This document shows, in pieces, positions 51,506-61,077 of a stretch of DNA of 64,000 nt. A model generated the notes under the pieces. The model was not told the DNA's origin. It saw only the letters and a list, made by a program, of their open reading frames with translations, and searched no databases. Source of the stretch: Sunxiuqinia sp963677175 (GTDB taxonomy: Bacteria > Bacteroidota > Bacteroidia > Bacteroidales > Prolixibacteraceae); the NCBI GenBank assembly GCA_963677175.2, contig CAXXES010000007.1, forward strand, positions 496,001 to 560,000, read 5' to 3'. The position numbers were made by a program, and so were the translations under genes. Positions within the stretch are counted from its first letter, which is position 1. Each line of letters begins with the position of its first letter.

Positions 51506-52336
51506 TTACAAATACTTTTTCAAACTGTGGCTGAAGGCGCTGTTTTCGTTCGAAACGGCTTTTCGGAAGTGTGATTTGAGCTCGTCGGGCCCGTTTTCAA
51601 CCAGGTAGGAAAAGGATGTGAAATTAAGCAAATCCAAATCGTTGTAATCATTCCCGATTCCGAAAGTCATGTGGTGATGGATGTTTTTCTGTTCGCACAA
51701 AAACTTAACGGCGTTACCTTTCGATACATCCTTGTGGAAAATTTCCATCCAAATATAATCCGTGTCCAAAGGCGAACTGGTCCGCACTACTTTAATGTCA
51801 TCAAACCGACTTTCCAGCTCCTGCTTTATCAACAAGAATGTAGCCAGCTCATTCGGGAAAATAACCAGAAACTGGCAGGCATCGTCCTGTAGTTTTTGCT
51901 TAACCGGCAATAATTCAGTCACCGAATTGTGAAAGTCGAAATACCGCTCAAATTCGTCACACGAGTTTGTTCCGCGATAATACCAGCACCTGAAGTTATC
52001 GGGTACAGCACGGAATAAGTGGAAATTCATGTCTTTTTCAACAAAAAACTGAATGATGCCGTTGGTGGTTTCCCGGTTCAAGTTCTGACGGTACACCAGC
52101 TCACGTTTCTTCCAGTCGTAAATACCGGCACCCGACGAAAATGCTACGTAATCAAATGGCAAATGATCCGGCAATACTTCCAGCACTTTTTTGAAGTTTC
52201 GGCCGGTAGCTACTACCCGAATCACCTTACGTTCTCCGAGAAGCTCCAGCATTTGCAAGTCTTCTTCACTAATCGATTTATCATTTTTCAGAAACGTGCC
52301 ATCCAGGTCGGTGGCCACCAAGCGAATATCTTTCAT
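51506..52336 (-). CDS. HAD-superfamily Cof-type sugar phosphatase
   Basis: 276 residues of the Cof/YwpJ HAD-IIB type: DLDGTFLKNDKSIS holds the catalytic Asp pair near residue 9, VVATGRNFKKVLE is motif II, KGNAVKFLCEQKNI motif III, and FGIGNDYNDLDLL motif IV. It dephosphorylates sugar or nucleotide phosphates in the cytosol. It is 6 bp after the kinase gene on the same strand and likely cotranscribed; a pyridoxal phosphate phosphatase role beside a pyridoxal kinase is an attractive but unproved idea. Confidence 0.9.
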   Translation of the reverse strand: MKDIRLVATDLDGTFLKNDKSISEEDLQMLELLGERKVIRVVATGRNFKKVLEVLPDHLPFDYVAFSSGAGIYDWKKRELVYRQNLNRETTNGIIQFFVEKDMNFHLFRAVPDNFRCWYYRGTNSCDEFERYFDFHNSVTELLPVKQKLQDDACQFLVIFPNELATFLLIKQELESRFDDIKVVRTSSPLDTDYIWMEIFHKDVSKGNAVKFLCEQKNIHHHMTFGIGNDYNDLDLLNFTSFSYLVENGPDELKSHFRKAVSNENSAFSHSLKKYL

Positions 52337-52342
52337 ATTTAT

Positions 52343-53215
52343 TCAATCCAATAACTGATAACTACTAATTTGCACCGGGGCATTGAGCGATGGCAGCACT
52401 TTTTCGAGCAAAATGCCCTCGTTAGCCTTGTGATTATGCCCAAAGGTCGCGCGAACTCCAAGCGAAATAAACTGTACAGCCCGGTCAAGCGCAATGGGCA
52501 AACTGTCGCCCTGCAACAGCGAACCAACCATCACACTGGCAAAAGCGTCGCCGGTCCCCGGGTAATGCGCCGGAATATAATCGCAGCCCACCCGCCAAAA
52601 ACGATGGTCAGTTTTATTAAATGCCACAACTGACGTATTGTTATTCTTAGACTGATCGGGTACGCTGGTAACAATCACTTTTTCAGGCCCCATGTCGGCT
52701 AAGCGCATGGCCCATTCTTTCAACTCCTTCAGTTCAATGTTCGGATTGTGCTTCTCTCCGAGCAAGTATGCGGCTTCGGTGAGGTTGGGCGTAATTAAAT
52801 CAGCCAGGGTGACCAACTCTTTCATTTTAGCCACCATTTTTGGCGTGTAAGCCGAATAAAGTTTGCCGTTGTCGCCCAAAACCGGATCGACCACCACCAG
52901 CGGATTGTTGGCTGAAAAATCGTGTATAAAGCGGGCCACCGTGTCCACTTGCTCAGCCGCTCCCAAATAACCTGAATAAATGGCATCAAAACTCAGATCC
53001 AACCTTTTCCAATGATCAATCATGGGCTGAAGTTGTTGGCTCAAATCAACCGAATGAAAATCATCAAACGCGCTGTGCGACGATAACACGGCTGTTGGCA
53101 ACGGACAAACCTGAATACCCATCGATGAAAGTATGGGAATCACAACGGTTAGCGACGCCCGGCCAAAACCACTTAAATCATGAATGGCGGCAACTCTGGG
53201 AACTGGATTTCTCAT
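52343..53215 (-). CDS. Pyridoxamine/pyridoxal kinase
   Basis: 290 residues of the PdxK/PdxY group of ribokinase-like enzymes that phosphorylate vitamin B6 vitamers. AAIHDLSGFGRASLTVVIPI is at the N-terminus, LPTAVLSSHSAFDDF follows, DPVLGDNGKLYSAYTP is near residue 138, ITPNLTEAAYLL near 164, and HYPGTGDAFASVMVGSLL has the GTGD anion hole and catalytic Asp. It is the first of a two-gene unit with the HAD phosphatase. The motif IHDLSGFGR at the start separates it from ThiD. Confidence 0.92.
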   Translation of the reverse strand: MRNPVPRVAAIHDLSGFGRASLTVVIPILSSMGIQVCPLPTAVLSSHSAFDDFHSVDLSQQLQPMIDHWKRLDLSFDAIYSGYLGAAEQVDTVARFIHDFSANNPLVVVDPVLGDNGKLYSAYTPKMVAKMKELVTLADLITPNLTEAAYLLGEKHNPNIELKELKEWAMRLADMGPEKVIVTSVPDQSKNNNTSVVAFNKTDHRFWRVGCDYIPAHYPGTGDAFASVMVGSLLQGDSLPIALDRAVQFISLGVRATFGHNHKANEGILLEKVLPSLNAPVQISSYQLLD

Positions 53216-53464
53216 GGCAATCTTCTTTTTTTATGAATGTGCGTCAAATTTAAACAATAATTAGGGATTGGGCATTCGTTCTAAGCTGTTGAATGAATAT
53301 TGAACCATGGAGTTTATGCTGAAAAAATCTTTCGCCAGAGTTATTCGCTTGTTTGGCCCGATAAAATTCCCTGTTCAACGAATATTTTTTCATCCGCTCA
53401 ATCAGAATTATACATTTGCCGTGTAATTTATATCTTTGTATGCTTTCAAAAAAAATGATATCAA

Positions 53465-54181
53465 ATGAAAATAGCACTTATTGGTTATGGAAGGATGGGA
53501 CAAGCCATTGAAGCCATTGCGAAAGAACGCGGGCACGAGATTGCTTTAACCATTGATATGGACAACCAACACGACCTGACAAAAGAAAATCTTAAAAAAG
53601 CGGATGTAGCCATTGAATTTACCATTCCGGCTTCGGCGCTCAACAATTATAAAACCTGCTTTGCCAGTGGGGTTCCTGTTGTTAGTGGGACAACCGGCTG
53701 GCTCGATAGAAAAGCGGAAGTATTGGACGAAATGGAAAAGCACCAGGGAACATTCTTTTATGCTTCCAATTTCAGCTTGGGCGTGAACCTGTTTTTTGCC
53801 TTAAATAAAAAACTGGCCGAACTGATGAAAGACCGTCTGGAGTACAACATCAGCATGGAAGAAGTTCACCACACCAAGAAACTGGACGCCCCTAGCGGAA
53901 CTGCCATTACCCTGGCCGAGGATTTGTTTGAAATACATCCCGGCAAAAAGAGCTGGACATTGGAAACCCCAAAGAACGCTGAAGAAATGCATATTGAAGC
54001 CATCCGCGAAGGAGATGTTCCGGGAATCCACCGCATTAAATACGAATCAGACATTGATTACATTGAAATTGAACACAGCGCAAAAAGCCGTCAGGGATTC
54101 GCCCTGGGAGCAGTTTTGGCTGCTGAATTCAGTGTGAACAAAAAAGGTCTGATTAGCATGAATGATCTGTTAAATTTATAA
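53465..54181 (+). CDS. dapB: 4-hydroxy-tetrahydrodipicolinate reductase
   Basis: 238 residues, catalysing the NAD(P)H step of lysine and meso-diaminopimelate synthesis. Motifs are GYGRMGQAIEAIA near the N-terminus, VSGTTGWLDRK, and EVHHTKKLDAPSGTAITLAE with the catalytic His and Lys. Its leader has TATCTTTG (53431-53438), matching the -7 consensus, 27 bp before the ATG; the -33 is not at standard spacing. It precedes lepB by 14 bp, forming an operon. Confidence 0.95.
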   Translation: MKIALIGYGRMGQAIEAIAKERGHEIALTIDMDNQHDLTKENLKKADVAIEFTIPASALNNYKTCFASGVPVVSGTTGWLDRKAEVLDEMEKHQGTFFYASNFSLGVNLFFALNKKLAELMKDRLEYNISMEEVHHTKKLDAPSGTAITLAEDLFEIHPGKKSWTLETPKNAEEMHIEAIREGDVPGIHRIKYESDIDYIEIEHSAKSRQGFALGAVLAAEFSVNKKGLISMNDLLNL

Positions 54182-54195
54182 TACACTCCAAATCA

Positions 54196-55536
54196 ATGAG
54201 AGAAATATTGACGAACAAATGGTTCAAGTTCATCGTAGTTGCCCTGATCTACAGTTTGTGGGTAATCTGGATGGAAAGCTACTGGTGGTTTATCGGACTG
54301 GCAGTTATTTTCGACATGTATATCACCAAAAAAGTACATTGGGCCTTCTGGAAAAAGAAAAATCCGCCCGATGGTAAGCAAACAAAAGTCGTTGAATGGG
54401 TAGATGCCATCATTTTTGCCGTAATCGCTGCCACGTTCATCCGCATGTTTTTTATTGAAGCGTACACCATTCCAACCTCCTCAATGGAAAAATCCATGCT
54501 GGTTGGCGATTTTCTGTTTGTCAGCAAGACAGCTTATGGTCCCAAACTGCCCAATACACCGCTTTCTTTTCCGTTTGTTCACCACACCATGCCCCTGTCA
54601 ACAACCCGAAAATCGTATGTTGAGTGGATTCAAAACCCATATAAGCGCATGGCTGGCTTTGGCGATGTTGAACGCAATGATGTGGTGGTTTTCAACTTTC
54701 CGCATGGCGATACCGTGGCGATGAATATGCCAACCCAAGACTACTACCAATTGATCCGATCGTACGGACGAGACCGTATTTGGAGTGACCAACGAACTTT
54801 TGGGAAAATTATCAGCCGGCCCGTTGACAAGCGCGAAAATTACATCAAGCGATGTGTGGGAACACCAGGCGATGTACTGGAACTGAAAGACGGCCAGCTG
54901 TATGTAAATGACTCACAACAGGAAGCTTTTCCAGGTGTGCAGTACGATTACATCATCGCCACCAACGGAACGCCAATCAACAAGCGCACCCTGGAGAAAA
55001 TCGGCATTTCACGTGCCGACCAACAGGTATTTTCAGGTTCGCAATACCTGTACCCGTTGACCGATGAATATGTGAAAGAGCTGGAAGAATTAAATAATGT
55101 CACCTCAATCAAGCGGGTAAATATGCCTGCCGGAAATTGGGATCAGAACATTTTTCCACACAATGAGAATTACCAGTGGAATGTGGACAATTTTGGTCCG
55201 CTGACGATTCCCAAAAGGGGAGAAACAGTAACCCTGACTATGGAAAGCCTGCCGCTTTACAAACGCATTATCGATTTGTATGAAGGTCACGAGCTGGAAG
55301 TGAAAGACAGCACCATTTATATTGATGGTGCTGCTACCGACAACTATACCTTCGATATGGATTACTACTGGATGATGGGCGACAACCGTCACAATTCGGC
55401 CGATTCACGCTACTGGGGTTTTGTACCCGAAGATCATGTTGTTGGAAAAGCAGTCTTTATCTGGCTGTCGCTTGATAAGGAAAAAAGCCTGCCTGGTAAT
55501 ATCCGCTGGAACCGGTTATTTAACGTGGTTCATTAG
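54196..55536 (+). CDS. lepB: Signal peptidase I
   Basis: 446 residues, longer than the usual 250-330 because of an extended insertion, as is common in Bacteroidetes. Two N-terminal helices precede the catalytic Ser in PTSSMEKSML near residue 96 and the catalytic Lys in NYIKRCVGTPGD near 217; GDNRHNSADSRYWGFVPEDH, written as GDNRHNSADSR and WGFVPEDHVVG, is the conserved C-terminal signature. It cleaves signal peptides at the outer face of the inner membrane. It is cotranscribed with dapB and is followed by a terminator. Confidence 0.94.
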   Translation: MREILTNKWFKFIVVALIYSLWVIWMESYWWFIGLAVIFDMYITKKVHWAFWKKKNPPDGKQTKVVEWVDAIIFAVIAATFIRMFFIEAYTIPTSSMEKSMLVGDFLFVSKTAYGPKLPNTPLSFPFVHHTMPLSTTRKSYVEWIQNPYKRMAGFGDVERNDVVVFNFPHGDTVAMNMPTQDYYQLIRSYGRDRIWSDQRTFGKIISRPVDKRENYIKRCVGTPGDVLELKDGQLYVNDSQQEAFPGVQYDYIIATNGTPINKRTLEKIGISRADQQVFSGSQYLYPLTDEYVKELEELNNVTSIKRVNMPAGNWDQNIFPHNENYQWNVDNFGPLTIPKRGETVTLTMESLPLYKRIIDLYEGHELEVKDSTIYIDGAATDNYTFDMDYYWMMGDNRHNSADSRYWGFVPEDHVVGKAVFIWLSLDKEKSLPGNIRWNRLFNVVH

Positions 55537-55553
55537 CCAAACTTCGAACAATT

Positions 55554-55598
55554 AAAAAAAGGATTCTGAGGATAGGCTTCGGTATCCTTTTTTTTTTC
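55554..55598 (+). terminator. Terminator after lepB
   Basis: AAAAAAAGGAT and ATCCTTTTTTTTTT flank an inner imperfect stem (CTGAGG/CTTCGG). The long T run follows directly. It separates lepB from lapA. Confidence 0.8.
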
Positions 55599-55622
55599 TT
55601 AATTTCCCTGAAAATAAATCGT

Positions 55623-55958
55623 ATGTCAGCAGGAATAATTGTTTTATTGATTCTGGCCCTATTACTGGTCATTTTTACGTTGCAAAACACCGTACTCATT
55701 ACACTAAACGTGTTCTTCTGGAAAATCACCGACGTCCCGCTCGTTCTGACCCTCATTATTTGTATTATTTTGGGGGCCATTTTGGCATTATCATTTGCCT
55801 ATCCGAAGTTGTGGAAATTGAAAAGACAGCTTAAAGAAAAGCAAAAGAAAATTGAAGAGCTGGAGTTATTTCAAGTACACGCCCCTGCAAAAACGCATAT
55901 CGAAGGGATTGAAATGACCGATCAGTACGATGACGAAGACAGCTTTTTTAAAGAGTAA
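55623..55958 (+). CDS. LapA-family (DUF1049) membrane protein
   Basis: 111 residues with two N-terminal helices (IIVLLILALLLVIFTLQNT, LVLTLIICIILGAILALSF) followed by a charged coiled segment (KRQLKEKQKKIEELE) in the cytosol. The QNT..V.LN motif and two-helix plan match LapA. In enterobacteria LapA/LapB regulate LpxC turnover and lipopolysaccharide synthesis; no lapB is adjacent here. It is followed after 5 bp by the WbqC-like gene. Confidence 0.85.
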   Translation: MSAGIIVLLILALLLVIFTLQNTVLITLNVFFWKITDVPLVLTLIICIILGAILALSFAYPKLWKLKRQLKEKQKKIEELELFQVHAPAKTHIEGIEMTDQYDDEDSFFKE

Positions 55959-55963
55959 CCGGC

Positions 55964-56611
55964 ATGATTGATCAGGATATTCTGCTGAGCACGGCCTATT
56001 TTCCGCCAGTTCAGTACCTCTCAAAATTTTTAACTCACCAAACCATTTGGATTGAAACTGCGGAAAACTTCGCGAAGCAAACTTATCGCAACCGAAGCCT
56101 TATTTTAGCTGCGAATGGCCCGGAACCGCTCATCGTACCGATTGAAAAAGGACGCAGCCAAAAACAACTAATCAAAGATATCCGGATTTCGTACGACACC
56201 AACTGGCGGCATATCCACTGGCAAGCCATTGTTTCGGCCTATCAAAGTTCACCGTTTTTTGAAGTGCTGCAAGATGATTTTCGTCCGTTTTTCGAGAAGC
56301 CGCATGCTTTTCTGCTTGACTTCAATCAGCAAATACTGGAAACTATTTTGGCTATTATTGAGTTAAATCCGACGATTAAACAAACTCTGGATTTTGAAGA
56401 AGTTTCGACCAATTGTATGAACTACCGCGAAGCGATTCATCCCAAACCTCAAAAAGCACTCCCCGACCCTTTTTTCAAGCCAAAACCTTACACGCAGGTT
56501 TTTGATGATAAATTTGGTTTTACTCCGAACTTAAGTTGCCTGGATTTACTCTTCAATTGCGGATCCGAAAGTTATGCCATCCTGCTGGAAAGCATCAGCG
56601 TGACAGACTGA
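55964..56611 (+). CDS. WbqC-family protein
   Basis: 215 residues of the WbqC family (first found in O-antigen clusters). Motifs are LSTAYFPPVQYLSKFL at the N-terminus, NFAKQTYRNRSLILAANGPE and IDIRISYDTNWRHIHWQAI (here in parts RISYDTNWR and HWQAI). The C-terminus has SCLDLLFNCGSESYAIL. The biochemical role is unknown; several members occur with aminosugar synthesis genes. It is likely cotranscribed with lapA and overlaps the convergent Nudix gene by 17 bp. Confidence 0.88.
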   Translation: MIDQDILLSTAYFPPVQYLSKFLTHQTIWIETAENFAKQTYRNRSLILAANGPEPLIVPIEKGRSQKQLIKDIRISYDTNWRHIHWQAIVSAYQSSPFFEVLQDDFRPFFEKPHAFLLDFNQQILETILAIIELNPTIKQTLDFEEVSTNCMNYREAIHPKPQKALPDPFFKPKPYTQVFDDKFGFTPNLSCLDLLFNCGSESYAILLESISVTD

Positions 56612-57032
56612 GTAAACGTAAAAAGTCGAGAATAATATCGGCATGGTCGAAAGCCAGTTCCGGCAAATTTTCCATTTTGAACCAGGCGGCTTCAGCGGCA
56701 TCGTCGTCCCCTTTAACTTCCGCGTCTTTCTCAACAAAACCATAAAAAATCACCGATAGTGTCCGTCCGCGCGGATCACGATCCACGGCATCGTAAACCC
56801 GGAACTGCTCCAGCTTTTCAATCATCAGGCCGGTTTCTTCCTTCAATTCCCGCTTGCACGCTGTTTCCAGCACCTCATCCATTTCGATAAAGCCTCCGGG
56901 TAAAGCCCACCTGTCATTAAAGGGATCTTTCGCCCGCCGGATCAACAAAATTTCAGCAGTTTCCTTTTTGAGAATAATGGCGTCGGTGGTTACGGAGGGC
57001 CGCGGATACGCGTAAGTATAGTTCTTTGTCAT
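56595..57032 (-). CDS. Nudix hydrolase
   Basis: 145 residues. The full Nudix box is present: GGFIEMDEVLETACKRELKEETGL spans positions about 46-69, with the G-x5-E-x7-RE-U-xEE-x-G-U spacing. The opening KNYTYAYPRPSVTTDAIIL suits the ADP-ribose or nucleotide-type subfamilies; the exact substrate cannot be told. It removes nucleoside diphosphate conjugates in the cytosol. Overlaps the end of wbqC-like gene convergently. Confidence 0.9.
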   Translation of the reverse strand: MTKNYTYAYPRPSVTTDAIILKKETAEILLIRRAKDPFNDRWALPGGFIEMDEVLETACKRELKEETGLMIEKLEQFRVYDAVDRDPRGRTLSVIFYGFVEKDAEVKGDDDAAEAAWFKMENLPELAFDHADIILDFLRLLSLSR

Positions 57033-57093
57033 TTCGCCTATTGTTTGATTGTTATTATAAAGTGAATAATAAACACGCCATAAACCGGGCTTG

Positions 57094-57879
57094 CTAATCG
57101 ATTATTCGTTTCATCACACGCATTTTGTGCGAATAGCGTTTGGTCTCAATATTGAAAATTCCAAACTGGTCTACATTATCAATACGCACTTTCCCTGACG
57201 CATGAATAATTTTATTCTTCTCCCAAATAATACCTACATGGATGATGTTTCCTTCTTCATCATCGAAAAACGCCAAATCGCCGGGCTGCGATTCTTCCAC
57301 GAACGAAAATGCGGTTCCGACATGTACCTGCTGACTGGCATCGCGTGGAATTTTTATTCCAGCCTGCTTATAAATCACCTGAGTTAGGCCGGAACAATCA
57401 ACACCAAACGGCGACCGTCCGCCCCACAAATACGGTACATTGAAATACATCAAAGCTTGTTGAATGATCAATTTGCGCACATCAGCTGGCTGGTGATACA
57501 TAAAATTGCCCGTCATCTGAAAAACGTCGCGATTGATCGAAAACTCCTTTTTATACGGACGCCAGCAAGGCAAGGTACTGCCAGCCACAATCATCATATT
57601 TTGTTCGCCATTCGATGGAATTAGGTTGAGAATGTCGGTACAAACAGCAAAGGAAGAACTAACAATCTTCTGATAAGTGCGATCAAGCAACTCCGTAATC
57701 ATTTTTTGGTCTACCCATCCTTCGTATCCGTCATAGGCTAAGGTAATCCGGCACCATCCCATAAATTGTTCATGCACTTCAAAATGCTCACCAAACAAAA
57801 CCTGGCTGGTCATTTCACTTCTCTCCGATGGTTCTTTTCGTAGCGGTATAATGCTTAATCCAGAAATCCCGTAGTTCAT
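57094..57879 (-). CDS. NlpC/P60 (C40) peptidase with SH3-like domains
   Basis: 261 residues. The N-terminal 120 residues resemble bacterial SH3 domains (EHFEVHEQFMGWCRI, YDGYEGWVDQKMI). The C-terminal NlpC/P60 domain has the catalytic Cys in FGVDCSGLTQVIYK near residue 165 and catalytic His in NIIHVGIIW near 213. It hydrolyses peptidoglycan stem peptides (usually gamma-D-Glu-meso-DAP bonds). No signal peptide is evident, so it may act on recycled muropeptides in the cytoplasm, as in YkfC-like enzymes. Confidence 0.9.
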   Translation of the reverse strand: MNYGISGLSIIPLRKEPSERSEMTSQVLFGEHFEVHEQFMGWCRITLAYDGYEGWVDQKMITELLDRTYQKIVSSSFAVCTDILNLIPSNGEQNMMIVAGSTLPCWRPYKKEFSINRDVFQMTGNFMYHQPADVRKLIIQQALMYFNVPYLWGGRSPFGVDCSGLTQVIYKQAGIKIPRDASQQVHVGTAFSFVEESQPGDLAFFDDEEGNIIHVGIIWEKNKIIHASGKVRIDNVDQFGIFNIETKRYSHKMRVMKRIID

Positions 57880-58064
57880 GTGCTCTCTTAATTACTTTTT
57901 ATCACCAGTTTAACCTTTCAATCCGGTACCTGTTCTATTGTGTCGGGCTTAGAAATCGGATCTGATGGCGTATTTCATGAAAGAAATTGTTACTTTTAAT
58001 TCTTCAAATATAAAACTTCAAGACTAGTTTTGTATGGTATAGGAAAGTCTTTAAAAAGGTATTT

Positions 58065-60128
58065 ATGAAAAAGTTATTAACGCGACTAGCCCGCTATTAC
58101 CACTTTTTTTACATTGCATTCGCATTTTTGGCAACTGTTTTTTTACTTTATCTGATTATTCCGGGAGAAAGCCGGTTTAAATATGAATTTCAGAAAAATT
58201 CGCCCTGGCGACACGAAACCCTGGTTGCTCCTTTTAATTTTGCCATTTTGAAAGCTGATGAGGAAGTTAAGCTGGATCAGGATTCTGTTCGAAGCAAGTA
58301 TATTCCCTATCTTAAGATTGATACACTCCAGCGTATCGTGCAAACCAACAACCTGACCAAATCTCTCGAACAGTTCGACCTTGATGCAGGGAGCGTTGAG
58401 AATTTAACTCATTTTCTGGCTGACCTATACGAAACAGGATTGATTGAACAAGCCCCAGAAAATCACCCGGGCTTACAAAATAAAAGCGAAGTCATTCTAA
58501 TAAAAGACAAGCTGGCCAGGCGTGTGCCTACCGATGAGCTCTTAACACTTAAATCGGCCTATCAGAAACTTAGTGATACACTGCGAAGTAGCTTGGGCAA
58601 TGATTTTGAACCCTTCAACGAAGCGATAAACCTGAGCGACTTTATTGTGACTAATGTTAGTTACGATGAAGAATTTAACATCAGTGAATTGCAAAAAAGG
58701 CTTGACGAGGTCTCAATTACTCAGGGGATGGTTCAAGCCGGCGAACGGATCATTTTTAAAGGTGATATTGTAACCCCTGATAAATATGTCATCCTGGATT
58801 CATTAAAAAGAAGTTATGAAACCAAACGAGGACAAGACATTGAACGTTATTTGCTGATCTTGGGCAAGCTCATCCTGATTATTTCCTGTTTGCTAATTCT
58901 GATTTTCTACCTGTACTATTTCCGTCCGGAAATTTTCAACCAAAAGCGTCGCTTAAGTTTCATCCTCATCATGATTGTTTTGATGGTCTTTACCTCACGC
59001 TTTGTGAATGACCGCGACTTTATGAACCTGTACCTGGTGCCAGTCGCAATTCTGCCGATTTTGCTCCGTATTTTTTTCGATTCGCGCACAGCTATTTTCA
59101 CGCTACTGGTTACAACTCTTCTAATCGGTTATTTTGCACCAAACAATTTTGAATATATTTTCCTGAATCAGGTTGCCGGAATCATTGCAGTATTCAGTCT
59201 GGACAAGCTTCACCGCCGTTCGCACCTGATTCTAACAGCATTCTGGGTTTTCATCAGCTATTCCGTGGTTTTTCTGGCCTTGTCTATGATTCAGGAAGGA
59301 AATATCGAGTCTATTCCTTGGAAGGAATTGGAATGGTTTGGTGGCAATGCCTTGCTCATCCTACTCGCCTACCCTTTGATTTATATTTTTGAGAAACTTT
59401 TCGGCTTTGTGTCTGATGTCACACTTATTGAGCTTTCTGACACCAACCAGCCCTTGTTGCGTAAGCTGGCGCAGGAAGCCCCCGGAACTTTTCAACATTC
59501 GATGCAAATAGCCAACCTGGCTGAAGAAGTGATCCTGCGTATTGGCGGAAACCCGTTTTTGGTACGTGCAGGCGCTTTGTACCACGATATTGGCAAAACC
59601 AATCAGCCTGCTTATTTCATTGAAAACCAAGCTGCAGGCATGAGTCCTCACAGCCAACTGGATAATAAAGAAAGCGCCAAAATTATTATCGACCATGTGA
59701 CGCGTGGCGTAAAAATAGCCCGCCGCCACAAACTTCCCGAAGTCCTGATTGAATTTATCAGCAGTCACCACGGAACCTCGCAGGCCAAATATTTTTATAC
59801 CACGTACAAAAACGAGCACCCCAACGAAGAAGTTGACCCCAAAGAGTTCACCTATCCCGGCCCCCCACCAAAAAACAAAGAAACTAGTGTCGTCATGCTT
59901 ACCGACGGCATTGAAGCAGCAGCCCGGGCTATGAAAGAAAAATCATTGGAGAACCTGAGAGCTTTGATCGAAAAGATTGTGCAGGACAAAATCGATACCG
60001 GCCAACTGGACAATGCTGATTTAACGTTGCGCGAGATCCGGATTTTCAAGGAAACCATTTTGGAGAAATTGATGAATATTTACCACATTCGAATCGAATA
60101 CCCGGAAGATAATAATCAAAAAAAATAG
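58065..60128 (+). CDS. PgpH-like HDIG membrane phosphodiesterase
   Basis: 687 residues of the 7TM-HD class: an N-terminal helix, a large extracytoplasmic 7TMR-HDED-like region (residues about 45-255), seven helices (about 265-470) and a cytosolic HD domain with HSMQIANLAEEVI, ALYHDIGKTNQPAYF and ISSHHGTSQAKYF. The usual function is degradation of cyclic di-AMP. TAGTTTTG (58025-58032) is a possible -7 element 33 bp before the start. It is a single gene. Confidence 0.93.
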   Translation: MKKLLTRLARYYHFFYIAFAFLATVFLLYLIIPGESRFKYEFQKNSPWRHETLVAPFNFAILKADEEVKLDQDSVRSKYIPYLKIDTLQRIVQTNNLTKSLEQFDLDAGSVENLTHFLADLYETGLIEQAPENHPGLQNKSEVILIKDKLARRVPTDELLTLKSAYQKLSDTLRSSLGNDFEPFNEAINLSDFIVTNVSYDEEFNISELQKRLDEVSITQGMVQAGERIIFKGDIVTPDKYVILDSLKRSYETKRGQDIERYLLILGKLILIISCLLILIFYLYYFRPEIFNQKRRLSFILIMIVLMVFTSRFVNDRDFMNLYLVPVAILPILLRIFFDSRTAIFTLLVTTLLIGYFAPNNFEYIFLNQVAGIIAVFSLDKLHRRSHLILTAFWVFISYSVVFLALSMIQEGNIESIPWKELEWFGGNALLILLAYPLIYIFEKLFGFVSDVTLIELSDTNQPLLRKLAQEAPGTFQHSMQIANLAEEVILRIGGNPFLVRAGALYHDIGKTNQPAYFIENQAAGMSPHSQLDNKESAKIIIDHVTRGVKIARRHKLPEVLIEFISSHHGTSQAKYFYTTYKNEHPNEEVDPKEFTYPGPPPKNKETSVVMLTDGIEAAARAMKEKSLENLRALIEKIVQDKIDTGQLDNADLTLREIRIFKETILEKLMNIYHIRIEYPEDNNQKK

Positions 60129-60237
60129 ATTCAGCATCCAATGATAGACCCATTTTTGTTCATTGCACAGATAAGTTGACTGATGCTTCACACTGACAGA
60201 ATTTGGCTATATTCGCAAAAATCCTAACCCATCTCTA

Positions 60238-60846
60238 GTGGAAAAGCTGAATGAAAATACGGAAAATCAATTGATTCAGGAGTTGAAACGTGGAAATGCC
60301 AAGGCCTTTGATCAAGTTTTTGATTTTTATGGAAAAAAACTGTACTATTTTTCGTTAGGCTATCTAAAATCGGAAGCCGAAGCGGAAGAAGTTGTTCAGG
60401 AAGTATTTTATAAGATTTGGAAGAATCGCCAGTCGTTAAATCCTGAGCTCTCATTCAAAGCTTATCTTTTTAAAATTGCCTTTAACCACATACAGGAACT
60501 TTTTCAGAAATTGAGCCTTCAACAAGCCTACAAGCACGAACTGATTAGTACCTCGGTTGGTTTTAACGATGAACTGGACAACCGGACCAATTACCAATCA
60601 TTGCTTGAACTGGTCAATCAACTCATCGACCAACTTCCCCCGCGTCAAAGGGAAATCCTGATCCGAAAACGAAAGCAAGGACAGAGCGTTAAGGAAATTG
60701 CGGCTGCGCTCAACATCACAGCAAAAACAGTGGAAAATCATTTAACAGAAGCGCTGAGAAATCTAAAAAATGGCTTGAGCGAAGAGAGCATTAGCGGCTT
60801 ACTTTATTTTTACTTATTCCTGAGAACAGACAACATTTCGGTATAA
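60238..60846 (+). CDS. ECF-type RNA polymerase sigma-70 factor
   Basis: 202 residues. Region 2 has AFDQVFDFYGKKLYYFS and EEVVQEVFYKIWKNR; region 4 has LPPRQREILIRKRKQG and SVKEIAAALNITAKTVENHL. The pattern is the Bacteroidetes SigZ/FecI-like group that is held by a FecR anti-sigma. The start is GTG at 60238; no ATG is upstream in frame. It is the first gene of the sigma-FecR-SusC set. A hairpin with T tract (60846-60886) lies between it and the anti-sigma gene, which could reduce or tune read-through. Confidence 0.93.
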   Translation: MEKLNENTENQLIQELKRGNAKAFDQVFDFYGKKLYYFSLGYLKSEAEAEEVVQEVFYKIWKNRQSLNPELSFKAYLFKIAFNHIQELFQKLSLQQAYKHELISTSVGFNDELDNRTNYQSLLELVNQLIDQLPPRQREILIRKRKQGQSVKEIAAALNITAKTVENHLTEALRNLKNGLSEESISGLLYFYLFLRTDNISV

Positions 60847-60886
60847 CGCCAACAAGGGATTGGCGGAATTTTTCCGTCCTTTTTTA
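60846..60886 (+). terminator. Possible terminator or attenuator between sigma and fecR
   Basis: CGCCAA/TTGGCG (60847-60852 and 60860-60865) followed by GGA/TCC pairing and a run of T (about 60880-60886). The fecR gene follows 190 bp later, so read-through or a separate promoter is needed. Confidence 0.5.
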
Positions 60887-61077
60887 TAATTATGCCTTTA
60901 ATATCCCGGAACAAAAGCGATCAAAAAAATATCAGAGAGGTTCCAGATCGTAATCCGAAAAAAAACAATAGCCAACTGGGGGATTTCTCCTGTTCGTCCC
61001 TATTACTTAATACGAATGCTAAAAATCAAACTTTGCCCACAAATAGATTCGTTTTACAAATTGATAGATATACAGTG

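Noticed and set aside
53415..53438. Full promoter for dapB from TTTG and TATCTTTG
   Set aside because: The two elements are only 12 bp apart, not about 19; only the -7 element is retained as a possibility.
60892..61077. N-terminal 62-codon extension of FecR
   Set aside because: The section is polar low-complexity without a known domain, while the family start motif EKLEILKRYFSGKY follows at 61078.
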